Source: Myrmaecium sp. VS I D KN 1
Lineage: Eukaryota; Ascomycota; Dothideomycetes; Valsariales; Valsariaceae
Direction: 5' to 3'
Assembly (NCBI GenBank): GCA_019775845.1
Contig: JADQAV010000022.1
Location: forward strand, 758,830-822,829
Length of the DNA: 64,000 nt
Positions 1-15,205 of this stretch are shown piece by piece. How positions within the stretch are numbered: the stretch's first letter is position 1; the number at the start of each line of letters is the position of its first letter. The position numbers were made by a program, and so were the translations under genes. The notes below the pieces were generated by a model that saw only the letters and a list, made by a program, of their open reading frames with translations, was not told the origin of the DNA and did not search any database.

Positions 1-1619
1 GGGGAGGCGCGCTTGCAGTTCCGCACGAGGAGGGGGACGATCCCGGCGTCCAAGACGCGCTTGCAGCGGGCGGTGACATGGGCGTCGTCGTCCAGCGGGT
101 CGGGTTCGGCGGGCTTCTGGGAGGCGGCGTAGGCCTTCAGCTGGGCCATCTTCTTCTCCTCTTCCGTCTGGACGGGCAGATAGGCCGTCAGATTGACCAG
201 GATGGTGAGACCGCCGAACATGATTGGCTTGGCGACGTGCGTGTCATTCATCGTCTCTATCAGCCTACGGACGAACGGTTCATCCCCGGCCAGGTTCTCC
301 TTGATCTTCGGCTGGAGCGAAGCGTACGCGAGCCCTTCCACCGACTCCTGCACGCTGTTGATTTCCGTGCTGAGGATGCTTTCCTTGAACCGCTGGATGA
401 GCTCGTCTTGATCTCCGGCCTTGACCTCCCGGACGTTCTGCTGCGCGGATCGCCGGTCCGCGCCCTTCTCCTCCCCTAGCTTCATCAAGACCAGGCCAGC
501 TAAGTTGGCCCTCTTCTCGTCTGCTGCCGTCTGCACGATGCCATTGATCCAGTCACGGCAGTGCTTATTGATGGCATCTCGGCACGTCTTGTCCACACAG
601 GCCGCGCTCAGGAGTTCCAACGCGGCTTGCTCCAGCCGCTGGCTCTTGCGTAGCTGCACCAGATTCACGAAGTTGCTCAAGAAGCCCTCGGCGAGAAACA
701 ACGTCGCCGCGACAGACGGCGTGATGGGAAAGATGGCAGCCGCGGCGGAGAAGGCGATGATCAAGCCGTCGGTAGTGGGCTTCTTGACCTTGACCGTGAC
801 GAAGTCGGTGATGAGCTTCTGTGCCATCTCCGGAGCCAGCTCCAGCAATTTCGCCGTGGCCAGCGTCGCCTGCGCCCGCAACCCTTGCGATAGCCTGATG
901 TCCAAAGCGGAAAGGATGACGTCGAAGCAGTCGTAGTCCATGATGCCGGTCAAATGGCTCGCCTGCGCGGCCAGCATCCTTGCGATCACCTTCATCGCCC
1001 GCTCCGGATAGTCGTTGCCAGCCTCCATCATCTGGGCGAGGGCCAGCATGAACAGGTCCCGCTGGGCCTGCACGCACGCCGCCTCGTCCGGCCACAGCGA
1101 CGGGTCGAGCACCAGAGCCACCAGACCATTCACACTATCATCGCCGCGCTCGAAGAGCACCTCGAACGTTAGGTGAGGCCGCTCAACGAACCAGCCGGCC
1201 AGCGTCTCCCGCGCGCCCCGGCTCCGCTTCAGCAGCTCGCCCGTCACCTGGTCCGCCACGTCGTCCTCGCTCCGCAGGTCCATCAGCACGTCCATGGCGC
1301 GAGCGGCGTCGTCCTGCGACAGCGGCGCCGGGCCGCCGCCCCGGAGCAAGGCCAGCGCCTGCTCGCCCTCCTCCTCCCGGCCCGTCCGGGCCCACTCCCG
1401 GCACACGCGCACGAGCGCGTTCTGGCTCTCGGCCGTCTGGAGGGCGTGGAAGGCGTCCTTGACGGCGGGCTCGGCCGGGGCCAGGTGGACGGCCTCCCGC
1501 AGCGCCCGGGCGGCCTTGAGGAACTCGCCCCGGTGGAGGTCGGCCGTGGCATCGCGGGCGAGGTGCCGGGCGCGGTCTTGCTCTGGTGTCGCTGCCGGCG
1601 CCGTGCTCGTCGTGGCCAT
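1..1619 (-). CDS. UNC-45/Cro1/She4-like myosin chaperone (3' part missing)
   Basis: Open frame without introns from ATG at 1619 down to the left edge, giving 539 residues with no stop. The N-terminus is alanine-rich and helical (TPR-like, residues about 10-60). It is followed by a long alpha-helical armadillo-type region with segments such as SHLTGIMDYDCFDVILSAL, RAQATLATAKLLELAPEM and FGGLTILVNLTAYLPVQTEE, typical of the central domain of the UNC-45/Cro1/She4 family. These proteins fold and stabilise myosin motor domains; Podospora CRO1 and yeast She4 are the fungal examples, acting in the cytosol on actin-myosin organisation. The C-terminal UCS domain lies outside the window. No other Met precedes 1619 in frame, and the stretch upstream looks like promoter. 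Family assignment is by recognition of conserved segments; exact subfamily is inferred. Confidence 0.85.
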   Translation of the reverse strand, partial: MATTSTAPAATPEQDRARHLARDATADLHRGEFLKAARALREAVHLAPAEPAVKDAFHALQTAESQNALVRVCREWARTGREEEGEQALALLRGGGPAPLSQDDAARAMDVLMDLRSEDDVADQVTGELLKRSRGARETLAGWFVERPHLTFEVLFERGDDSVNGLVALVLDPSLWPDEAACVQAQRDLFMLALAQMMEAGNDYPERAMKVIARMLAAQASHLTGIMDYDCFDVILSALDIRLSQGLRAQATLATAKLLELAPEMAQKLITDFVTVKVKKPTTDGLIIAFSAAAAIFPITPSVAATLFLAEGFLSNFVNLVQLRKSQRLEQAALELLSAACVDKTCRDAINKHCRDWINGIVQTAADEKRANLAGLVLMKLGEEKGADRRSAQQNVREVKAGDQDELIQRFKESILSTEINSVQESVEGLAYASLQPKIKENLAGDEPFVRRLIETMNDTHVAKPIMFGGLTILVNLTAYLPVQTEEEKKMAQLKAYAASQKPAEPDPLDDDAHVTARCKRVLDAGIVPLLVRNCKRAS

Positions 1620-3447
1620 TCAAAGCGTTTTATCTCGCGCAACTTGCTACACGGGACGTGGGCGTGCGGTTTTGATTCTTTGCTTTCGTCGCGGATGGGA
1701 TGCGAGGATGTTCCTCGATGTCGATGTGGGATCAGCAGTGGAGGTTTCTTTGGATCCGTGCAAGCTTTCGATTCCCTTCGATCGCTTTCTTTCTGTCTCT
1801 CTTAAACCCCTTCAGACTGATGTGAAGGGTGTATGTGTGTTGTTCGTGGTTGAACGGAATCCGGGGTTGGTTTACAAATGTAAGGAAGGGGAAGGGGGAG
1901 GGGGAGGGGGGTAATGTATGTATGGATGGGGGAGCACAAGATCCGATCGGCCTTTTCAATAGCCCAGGCGGGGCGGAAAAGGCGGGGGAATTGCTGCTTT
2001 TACTGCTGCTTCTGCTGCTGACGATGCTGATGCTGGGTGGATGTACTGAACGTAATCATTCATTCACCTTCATCAGTTGTCGTCCGAAATAAAAATTACC
2101 GTTGACCGTCACCGTCACCGTTCCCTGAGGAATCAGAAAAGCTCCGGTCGTCATCAGATCGGGGAGAGGGAGAGGTTCGTTATGATTGGTGGGGCAGCCC
2201 TCCACTCCACTCGGGCATGCACTTCATCCATCGGCGGTCGGAACTTCTCCGCCCGAGTCACCGCCCACCGGGTAAGGCATCAGGTATGTAAGCTGAAAAG
2301 ACATACGACTACCCCAGGATTTCCATTTTACCCCACGGGATCGATGATGTCCACCTGGCAGGATTTATTGGCTGGAGCTGGGAGCGATATGGGGTGATAA
2401 CGCCCGCCACACTTCCCATCTGTACCTAGTACTTACCTACCTACCTACTCACTGTCCAGCAAGAAATTCAGCATATGGCCGGTGATCACGAGCCTAGGTA
2501 CTTAAATCCTTCCTATTCGACGAATCCCCAAGGATAATAAGCAGCCGAGTAGTGGCTGGCTAAATACTTGATCCACGAGACCATCCGACCCCGGAAGAAA
2601 AGGGAATCAAGCACGAGATCACCAGTCCCCTGTTCTTTCCATCTTCCTACTCTTCCCCTCTGGCTCCCGGCGCCCATGTCGTTCTCCGACCCCCGGATAT
2701 CCGATCAAGTCTCACGTCTTCGCATAGTCTACGGAGGAAGAATGCATGCATGCAAAGCATAGTGTAGTACTCATTAACGCCCCGCGCAGACGGCGGGGTG
2801 GGGTACACAAGGTAGGTAGGTACCTTAGGTAGAAAGTGACGACGGCCCAAGGGATGTAAGTGGCAGAACGGCTCAAAAGAAGAAAGGAAAAGAAAACTAG
2901 TGTTACAGATATTGAAGAGAAGAAAGAAGTAGGAAAAGACCATAGTAAACCAGTGTGCAGAAAAGAAAGAAAAAGGAAGAGAAAAGAGGATGTGAAAAAG
3001 AAAAAAGGAGGAAAGCCATCTGTTTCCACCCGATGTTCCCCCATAAGAGAAAGAAGAAAAGAAAAAGAGCCCCCCATGTTTCTCCGAATGCAAATGCAAG
3101 CAAGACAGGAAAAGGAGATCCGTTTGTTTCCTCCGTCATTCCCCAACTTCCCCTGTCCGGTGTCACCTCACCCACAATCCAGATCAAACATCCCCACACG
3201 ACTTCTCTTTTCCCCGCCCTGTGTTGCCGGTGGTAACCTCCAATCGTTCTTCCAGTACCGCAAGCGGCGACAATAATGCCGACCCGTGATAGTCGGTGGA
3301 AGGCAAATGGATTGGAAACCACTGGGTCCCTTGTTTGGTCCTCATCGTGTTGTAGGCGTCTCTAGAGCTCTACGAGGGCTCAGAGGTGCTTCTCGACATC
3401 ATTGCGATCGTCAGAAGAAAAGAGACGTCAGAAACATCGGCGTTTGC
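1620..3447. other. Intergenic: Cro1 promoter and Dbf2 3' flank
   Basis: No credible gene. It holds a purine-rich run near 1883-1914, a CTG-rich low-complexity stretch near 1992-2034, GTCACC triplication near 2107-2121, TACCTA/TAGGTA word clusters near 2425-2450, 2492-2502 and 2812-2832, and a long A/G-rich tract at about 2870-3070. Open frames here are low-complexity and lack family similarity. Confidence 0.6.
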
Positions 3448-5596
3448 TCAAAAGATCGTTCCAAAATCCTCATCCACCGGCGCAAGTGGCTTTCTCGCCT
3501 TGTTTGGAGGGTCATCCACGGCAGGTTTGCGGTGTCTGTTTCGTCAATCGGTTAGCATACTCATTATCCCATCGGGTCCCGATGCATCTTTACGTACCTG
3601 AAGGTGAAGCCGACAAACAAGCTTTTACCCATTCTCTCGTCACGTTCAGCGAGGTTCTCCAAAGCGGCCTGCTTCTCGTGCACCTCCTTATACTTAGCCA
3701 TGTCCGCCTCATTGCTGAAGTCATCAAAATAGCCTGCGTCCGTTTCGGAATCAAGTTCGGGCACGAACGGCGCCCGCTGTTCCCGGAGCCTTGTCCAATC
3801 GACCTCGGCAAAGTACGCGTGGCTGTGGATCTCACTGATGCCCTTGAAGCGTGTGGACTTCGACGCAACGAGCCGTACGATCAGGTCCCACGTCCGCTTC
3901 GACAGGAAGTAATTGGGGTCCTCGTAGACAGGCTTTCGGAGCACCTTCTTCCACTGCTTCAGATTCTGCCAGGTTTCATCAACCGTGGCACCTGCAAATG
4001 GAGGGTAGCCGGCCAGAGCTTCAAAAAGCATGCAGCCCAAACTCCAGTAATCAACAGTGAAATCGTACTCTTCCCCCTTCAGTACCTCGGGGGCCATGTA
4101 GTCCGGAGAGCCGACGATGCTCTTGGCATAGTTGACCTCGCGTTCCCGCAAGGAGCGATAGCCTTCCCTTCGCTCGGCGGCTGTACGCTCCTCCATCGGT
4201 CGGCCAAATGGAACAGCGACATTTCCAACAGCCTCAAGCTTCACACGCATAGATTCGATCTTGGCGGGTGCAAGCATGCCGGCTGCAAGGCCGAAGTCGG
4301 TCAGCTTGACGTGACCGGTGCTGTCAATAAGGAAGTTTTCGGGTTTCAGGTCCCGATGGATGTAACCGAGTTGGTGCAGTGCATCTACACAGCAGAACAT
4401 CTCCGAGATGTAGAATCGGGCGTGACGGTTGTGCAACACACCGGTATTGTTCAACAGTGTGCGGAAGTCACCACCTGGGACGTATTCCTGAGAGTTCAAG
4501 ATTAGAGGACTGTAGTTGAACCGACGATGCTTATAAAATCCTTACCATAGCCAAGTATATGCTCTTCTCATCTTGAAACGCGTAGAGGAGTCGCACAAGC
4601 CACTCACTCTTCGCATTGGTCAGGATGTCTCTCTCGGTAAGTACGTGGCGGACCTCGTCCAACTTGAAGAGCAGCTTCTTGCTCATAACCTTCAATGCGC
4701 AGACTTCGCGCGTATCCTTCTTTTGAGCCAAGTAAACTTGACCGTAACCACCTTGTCCAACTTGGGTCAGAATCTGGAAATCGCCATGCCGAAGCCGAGT
4801 TCGCCTTTTGCGAAGGTTCGCACGCTCACGACCAAGGTACTTGTTCAGGGAGGCCTCGTATTCATCCTCGGGCGTCGCAGGCGGCGGTGGATTCTGCGCC
4901 TTAAACTGCGCCAGGCGGTTCTGTCGCGCATGCACATAACTGAGTAGATCATAGTAGTAGTCGAGGAAGTCTACCAACGTCAGCTCAACGCCGATCTTTG
5001 CTGCCGTTGATCTCAGACTTACATAGCTGGGTCACGTTCGCGAGGCGCTTCACAGAAGGCTTCTGAAGCTTCTCAAGGTCCTCCTGGCTCAATCCACGCT
5101 GCACCGTATAGTTGTGGCGGCTGTCCTGAACCGAATCGCGGTGTTTGTAAGGTTCATGCCGGGAAGCAGCAGCATGAGTGACGTAGCTCGAGTCCTTCGG
5201 AAGCGCTGGTCGTGGGCCAGGCGGCGTGTTCTCCTTGTTTGCTTTGCGCGTAGGGCTGCCAGCTTCGTGAATGACGGACGGTTCTGAATGGTCTTCGCCG
5301 TGTCCAACTTGGCTCTTGTTTGGCGACGTTGGTGACTGCTGTCCTCGCCCTATTCTCGACGGGGTCCCAAATGTCGGCTCTAACTTCATCACGTTTTGGA
5401 AGACGTCAGGCAGGTCATATGCGCCCGGCGGCAGGTGGTTCTTGCTCGGACTACCCTGGGGCGTCTGCTGCGGGCTGACAAAGGCATTGCCGAGAGGAGT
5501 GGAAGGACGATCGTACGTCTCGTTCGTCGATCGTGTATGGAGAGGCGGAGGGGGTATCGGCAGCGGGAAGCTGTGTCTGTCGAGATTGGCGGTCAT
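3448..5596 (-). CDS. Dbf2/Sid2-type NDR-family protein kinase (SIN/MEN pathway)
   Basis: Four exons on the minus strand: 5596-5023, 4970-4546, 4487-3598, 3535-3448; 658 residues, close to the usual family length. The introns are 52-62 nt with GTAAGT, GTAAGG and GTACGT donors. The disordered Pro/Ser-rich N-terminus (1-185) precedes an NDR N-terminal region with LYFLDYYYDLLSYVHARQNR (about 191-210), where the Mob1 coactivator binds. The kinase domain has the glycine loop GQGGYG (263-268), the ATP lysine in CALKV (285), HRDLKPEN, DFG, and a long activation-segment insert ending KSIVGSPDYMAPE. The C-terminal hydrophobic motif FVGFTF lies near residues 624-629. These features mark Dbf2/Sid2 (Aspergillus SidB) rather than Cot1/Orb6. 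The family acts in septation and mitotic exit at spindle pole bodies and septum, activated by an upstream Ste20-like kinase. The start ATG at 5596 is the first in-frame Met. Confidence 0.93.
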
Positions 5597-7240
5597 AGTG
5601 GCGGTATCAAGCCTACCCACTGCGGGGTGTTATCGGCGCAATCGGTGCGGAAGACGAGCGGATATGGAGCGTCTGAGTTATGGTATGTACTCTGGGTATG
5701 AGAGGGAGTTGAGAGTGCAGTGGTGAGGTACGATGCTCTCTCAGGACTGCCAGAACAGATCGACAGGGTAGGAAGAAGGGATGGAGAGGCAGAGTCAGCG
5801 TCAGGGTTTGTTTCAAGGGCCCTGTGCCAGTAGATATCGGGAAACTGGAATGGACGATTCGCAAGCTGAGGTTGGCGGGGGACAACAAACAACAGCGACC
5901 CTGCGCAGGGATCACCCCAATCGCATCTCGCCTGGATCGGGCAAGGCGGGATCCCCTTCCCACCAATCGCTCGCTGCCCTTCGCGCCGGATCGCAACTCT
6001 ATCTGCAGCCCCTCCGTTTGATACGCGACTTAGGGGGGTATAGGGATCAGCTTCGGGGATTTTTTGACCCGCTAATTCTTACTACTCCCGCAAGACAGAC
6101 ATTTACGGGTACAGTAATTTATCGCCCGGTTAGTCGTGACGAGGATTGGGCTGGCTACACAGTAGTTAAAACGCGTGTATCTTGTTACATAGGTAACTGT
6201 CGACTTTACGTCCTCTATGATGCTGATGTTCTACCTCCCAAGAGTCCATACTGCTAGTACTCCGACTTGGATGCCGCTCCCGTTCTCGTAGCAATGGATT
6301 CTTGACCGATCACCCAGATTTCGGTCGGCCGGCTGATCAGCACGAACGAACCCCACTCTCCCTATAAATACCACACCAGCACGGCCGGGACGGAGATTTA
6401 TTGCCTGATCAATGCCTTGTACCGATGCCAGGCATCTTTGGTCCTGCCTCAAAAGCGGGAGAGGCGAGCGGCATCGACAGAAGAACCAGTTGCTCTTATA
6501 TATCGCAATTCCTAATGTGGTGCCGCGGGAGCCTTTTAGTCATAGCCGTTATGTAGCTGGAGCCTTGCTTCTCTACGAGCCGGAGAGAGATTCTGCTACT
6601 ATCACACGGGATGAGTGTCCCTCTATGTTTCTGTCCGTAAGGCTCCGCCTATGAATGTCAATGGCCAAGCCTAGCATCTGAATGTATACGTCCTCAACTC
6701 CTGTCATTTGGCGCATGGAAAGTGCATAGCTCATATTGGAAGTACGGATTCATATCAGTCTTCGAGTGTACTATAGCACCTATGAGCCGAAAATACCGCT
6801 TAGGATGTCCCAGAGCGGAAGCCGTAGTGTAACGTCTGATAGCTGAACCAGTCCTATGGGCCATGAGAGTGGAAGGTCTTGGAGGTTCAAGCTGGTCTCT
6901 CATCCCGAGAGGTCCTGGTAGGTAAACAATTCATATGGCTTCAACGAGTGCATCGCTTGGTAACGCCGGCAGTATTCGGAGATGCCTGAGGACCGATCGT
7001 TGCTGACCAGCTTGTCCGCACAACCGTTGGACCGTGCAGTTGCGACGACGTTCCGCCCGAACTTTGCCGAGCTCCAATTCTCTGACGGACGAAGCTCTGC
7101 TCCTGGCCAATTCTTTTCATTGCAATTGAATTCCATCCGCATCCTTTTGTCTTTCTGGTGTTAGACGGGCTCACTGTCCTTTCCATCGCATATCGCCCTC
7201 CTCGTCAGTCCTTGCTCTCGAGCCTCGTCGATTGAGCAGA
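5597..7240. other. Divergent intergenic region between Dbf2 and fumarase
   Basis: Holds the promoters of two divergent genes. No protein family is recognisable. A TATA-like CCTATAAATACC lies at about 6361-6372 on the plus strand, followed by an 80-codon frame at 6412-6654 with no recognised similarity; I do not call it a gene. Confidence 0.55.
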
Positions 7241-8914
7241 ATGCTTCGCTCCGCCGCCCCCAAGCTTCGCTCCGCCGAAACCGCCGCGCTCCGCTCTCTG
7301 GCACATGCTAGATTGGCATCGCCCTTCCCCGCTTCGTCGTACATAACCTCCACCTTCCCCGCAAGGTCCGCTTCCAGGAACTTTTCCGTCGCTGCGCAAA
7401 GCCTCAAGTCATTGAAGCGGGCGCCTTTCACTATCAGGACATTCGCGACCACTGCAAGGATGTCTCAAGCTACAAGGACCGAGTCGGATGCCTTTGGAGA
7501 GATCCAGGTACCGGCCGACAAGTACTGGGGGGCTCAGACCGAACGGTCTTTGGAGAACTTCAGGATCAACCAGCCTCAGGATAGGATGCCTCCTCCTATT
7601 ATCAAGGCGTTCGGTATCTTGAAGGGTGCCGCAGCTACCGTGAACATGCAGTTTGGCCTCGGTAAGACTTCGAGCAAGCCTTGATTACTGCCGCCCTAAT
7701 ACAGGATAGACCCCAAGATCGGCAAGGCTATTCAGCAAGCTGCTGCTGAGGTTGCCGACCTCAAGCTCGTCGACCACTTCCCTCTCGTCGTATGGCAGAC
7801 CGGCTCCGGCACCCAGTCGAACATGAACGCGAACGAGGTTATCTCGAACCGTGCGATCGAGATCTTGGGAGGTACCATGGGCTCCAAGAAGCCTGTGCAC
7901 CCTAACGACCACGTTAACATGTCTGCCTCCTCCAATGACACCTTCCCCACCGTCATGCACATTGCGGCTGTCCTGGAGTTTGAGGAATCGCTTTTGCCTG
8001 CGCTCAAGAGCCTTCGCGATGCCCTTGACAAGAAGAGGCAGCAGTTCGACAGCATCATCAAGATCGGGCGTACCCATCTTCAGGACGCTACTCCTCTGAC
8101 CCTTGGCCAGGAGTTCTCTGGCTACGTCGCTCAGCTTGACTTCGGCATTGAGAGGATTAAGTCTTCCCTTCCCCGACTCAAGATGCTTGCTCAGGGTGGT
8201 ACTGCTGTTGGGACTGGCATCAACACCTACAAGGGATTCGCTGAGGCCATCGCTGCTGAGGTTAGCAAGATGACCGGTCATGAGTTTGTCACTGCACCGA
8301 ACAAGTTCGAGGCCCTTGCTGCGCATGATGCAATTGTTGAAGCACACGGTCAGCTCAACACCCTCGCTGCTTCCCTCTTCAAGATCGCCCAAGATATCCG
8401 TTTCCTCGGCTCCGGTCCTCGCTGTGGCCTTGGTGAGCTCAAGCTCCCCGAGAACGAGCCTGGTTCCTCCATCATGCCTGGCAAGGTTAACCCCACCCAG
8501 TGCGAATCCCTTACCATGATTTGCACGCAGGTGTTCGGCAACCATGCTGCTACCACTTTCGCTGGTTCCCAGGGTAACTTCGAGCTGAACGTCTTCAAGC
8601 CCGTTATGATCAGGAACCTGTTGCACAGCTCCAGGCTACTTGCTGACGGTATGAGGAGCTTCGAGAAGAACCTCGTGCAAGGTCTTGAGGCGGACGAGAA
8701 GAGGATCGGCTCCTTGCTTCACGAGTCTCTCATGCTTGTGACCTGCCTGAACCCCGTCATCGGATACGATATGGCTTCCAAGGTCGCTAAGAACGCCCAC
8801 AAGAAGGGTATCACCTTGAAGGAGAGTGCCATGGAGCTCAAGGCCCTCAGCGAGGAGGACTTCGACAAGCATGTGCGCCCCGAGCTCATGATTGCTCCTA
8901 AGGAGAAGAAGTAG
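7241..8914 (+). CDS. Fumarate hydratase (class II fumarase), mitochondrial with possible cytosolic isoform
   Basis: Two exons, 7241-7661 and 7710-8914; 541 residues. The 48-nt intron ends at the second of two nearby AG sites, restoring [11 protein letters not shown]. Fumarase interconverts fumarate and malate in the TCA cycle. Seen: [22 protein letters not shown], and the superfamily signature [11 protein letters not shown] at residues 392-402. The first about 70 residues are rich in Arg, Ser and Ala with few acids, a typical mitochondrial presequence. A second in-frame ATG at 7460 (Met74) starts just before the conserved mature region and would give a presequence-free protein. Dual targeting of fumarase is established in yeast and other fungi; use of this start is inference. 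The start codon at 7241 is the first in-frame ATG. Confidence 0.97.
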
Positions 8915-9350
8915 ATTCTGGAGGAATGTTTGGATGTTCTTTGCGATATCACCGTGCAATTAGGCTCCTAAAGTATGGCTTCTGGACGACCGTATATGTT
9001 TTAGCGACGTACAAAATGAGTTGGACACCTGTTTCTAAAACTAAATCTGAGTGCCTTGTGAGATCCTCATGTTCGGCCATATTAACTAACCCACATGCTA
9101 CCATTGATGACGTGCGTAACGGCCGGACACTGTAATATAGCTGGTATGAGACGTTAAAGGTTTGTGGGGCCAGGTTATGTGACTAAGCAAGTTTCACGCC
9201 GTCGGAAGAGCTTCGGGACAATCTAACGCGTGACAGCGCGTCCCCGTGGTGCAGTCAACGGGCTGGAATTTCTTGCTTGATCTCGTCTTGTTCGCATCCA
9301 CGGGACGTTGCGTTTACGCTTCCACTGCAACTCCCGCGTTCATCTTGGCT
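8915..9350. other. Fumarase 3' flank and SMC5 promoter
   Basis: 436 bp between two genes on the same strand. I see no further gene; it carries the fumarase 3' UTR and the SMC5 upstream region. Confidence 0.6.
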
Positions 9351-12931
<3,581 letters not shown>

Positions 12932-14025
12932 GTTCGCTCGGTGACGAGGTCGATGACACAGCAGTAGGCCGAAGTTACGGTAGCATACCTTAGCAGGTAG
13001 CTTTTAAGTGATGATGCCGATCCCGTATCGTTATGGACCCAGACGCTCGGTGACCTTCTGCTTGTCATGCTGAAGAGTACACATGCTGCAGCCTACCGTC
13101 GGCGAAGACGGGAGGCGCAGGCCTGCGCGGCGGCCAGTAAGCACAGGGCTAGGAGCCGCAGCAGCAGATAAAGGGGGCTGATATGCTCTATCTCTTCATG
13201 CTCAGTGGTTTTTGGTCCTTTACGAGGTCAGCTCAAAAATATGGCCTGGCCTGGCCTGGAAACTCAGCTGAGGGTGTCGCTATCCGGCGATAGATCTGGC
13301 AACTTGTCAGCGAGCCGTCGTGGCCCGTCAGCCGCCGAGAGCCGTTGATTCACTAGGTACATACCCGTCAGCATCAAACGGGATCCGGGCCACCAACCCT
13401 CCTCAGCCACTTCCGACCGTTGCCACGCCATCGGGTTCGGGTGTACATACACGGTCAAGCCGGCTGGGGAAGGAGCCGGCAAGGCGCGAGTGAGCGCGTC
13501 CGCCGAGGTGACACAGATGTTACCCGACTGGAAGGTGTACCTCCAGGGACGGGAATTACGAAGCTGGAGACCGCTACCTCCTTATCCATCAGACAATCCC
13601 CCTCCGACTCTTCCTATTCGCCGCGTTCTGCGCCTGTAATCTTACCGGCCCACGTCATACTCCCCGTATCCGGAACGGCTGCAGCGCCATGTAAGGCTGC
13701 GGGTTTGTACTGTATATGGATAAATACTAAGCTTGTTTATATCCATGTGCTAAAATAGGCCGGAGCCCTGCTTACATGTGTGCCTGCTCACTCACCGTAC
13801 CTGCATTTGGAAGAATGAGCTTGTCGACCGCGTCTGTACCTGAGAGTTCCTAATCCTGATATCATTTGATCGTATAAAGCCATCAGTCGCGCCTGCCTTC
13901 CATATCTTCTTTGAGTAGGCCGATAGCAAATCATTTCTATCTCAATTCCCGCATCTACCACAAACCTCCTTCACATCTTGTCTACTTCTCTGCCGTCCGT
14001 ACTTCCTCATCGTCAACAATTCACC
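12932..14025. other. Intergenic region downstream of SMC5
   Basis: 1.1 kb with no recognisable gene. A short GGCCT tandem repeat lies near 13243-13258. The last 150 bp are pyrimidine-rich, consistent with the leader of the gene starting at 14026. Confidence 0.55.
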
Positions 14026-14731
14026 ATGCGTCCCTTCGCTCCTCTGTTCCTGGCCACGAGCCTCGCCCTCAACCTCAACCTCACCCCCACCCTCGCCGAG
14101 TCTTGGAGCATCCAAGACCTGACCTCCCACTTCATGGGCTCCAACAGCGGCCTGCCCGGCGGCACCTGGCCCCCCGGCACCGAGTTCCCCAACCACCTCG
14201 CCTTCAACCTGGTCGTCGTCGACGACGACGACGGCGACGACGCGACGACCTCCTCTCGCACCGTCGGCTGCGCCGTGACCTGGGACACGACGGCCACCAT
14301 CACGGGCCAGTGGCTCGCCTGCGCCGCCGAGTCCGAGTCCGAGCCCGCCTACGCCCTCCGCCTCGACCCCACCACCGCCACCGGCTTCTCGCCGGCCACG
14401 TTCGTCCTCAGCGTGCGGAAGCAGAGCGGGTCTGGGTGAGCATTTGCCTTTCCTCTTTCTTGTCCCAAAAGAAAAAAGCATCCAACTAACACACATCCCC
14501 CGTTCCAGCACCGCTGCCAACGATGTCCTCACCGCCTCCGTCACCATCTTGGATAATACGCCGTCCAGCCCGGATAGCTGGCTCACTTGCCTCGGCGGCC
14601 CGCCCCTCGATGGCATCCGCTGCAAGCTTGATGGCGTGCTTAGCAGTCGGAAGGCGCCCATTCCGCTCTCTATTGTTGAGAGCGCGGCCGCGAGCACGAG
14701 CGCGATGGCGACGGCGACTGCGGCGGTGTAG
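14026..14731 (+). CDS. Small secreted protein of unknown function
   Basis: Two exons, 14026-14435 and 14509-14731, joined with a GTGAGC donor and TTCCAG acceptor (branch-like CCAACTAAC at about 14481-14489); 210 residues. The N-terminus MRPFAPLFLATSLALNLNL is a clear signal peptide with likely cleavage near TLA-ES (residues 23-25). The mature part contains an Asp-rich acidic loop (VVVDDDDGDD) and few Cys residues (in GCAVTW, WLACAA, WLTCLG, IRCKLD), consistent with two disulfides. The C-terminus is Ala/Ser/Thr-rich (ESAAASTSAMATATAAV), somewhat like a GPI-signal tail but weak. I do not recognise the family; size and cysteine pattern resemble small beta-rich secreted fungal proteins. It could be a cell-wall or host/environment-facing protein, but that is speculation. 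Confidence 0.75.
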
Positions 14732-15205
14732 AGTGGATTTGATGGAGGGATGAGGGGCGATGGGTGGTGGGTGAGGTGGGTGTGGAGGGCGTTTTCGGAG
14801 GGGGAGTCCTGTATGGGTACTTAGATCGGTAGACTGAGGAGTCTTGCTTTTTTTTCCTTCCAGCTCATCACTAAACACGGATTCCTCCCTTTCTTTTCTC
14901 CGCCTCCCCTTCCAAGTAGGAGGCATAAGTCGAGCGAAGCTATGTGAATAATTGCCGGCATGGTGCGGTTGCTGTCACGACGTGACAGCGATAAAGCGAT
15001 GGGCTCACAGAGTGAATGGATCTCTCGAGACCTAGAAGGAGTAATATTTCTAAGATCAAACCCCCCTCAGCCAGGTGTCGATGGCCGATCGAACGATCAA
15101 ATATGGTTGCATGCGTCCATCCGTCTCCCTCCGCAATCACCAGCGCAGCAAGCGCGAGCGTCCACGCTCAGAACCCGAAAAACAAAACCCAACAAAACGA
15201 ACCCT
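14732..15205. other. Convergent 3' flanks
   Basis: 474 bp between the 3' ends of the secreted-protein gene and the signal peptide peptidase gene. Nothing but UTR-like sequence is seen. Confidence 0.6.

Noticed and set aside
3402-4505. Long plus-strand open frame opposite the Dbf2 kinase exons
   Set aside because: It mirrors a kinase exon with all catalytic motifs on the minus strand; its own translation has no family features.
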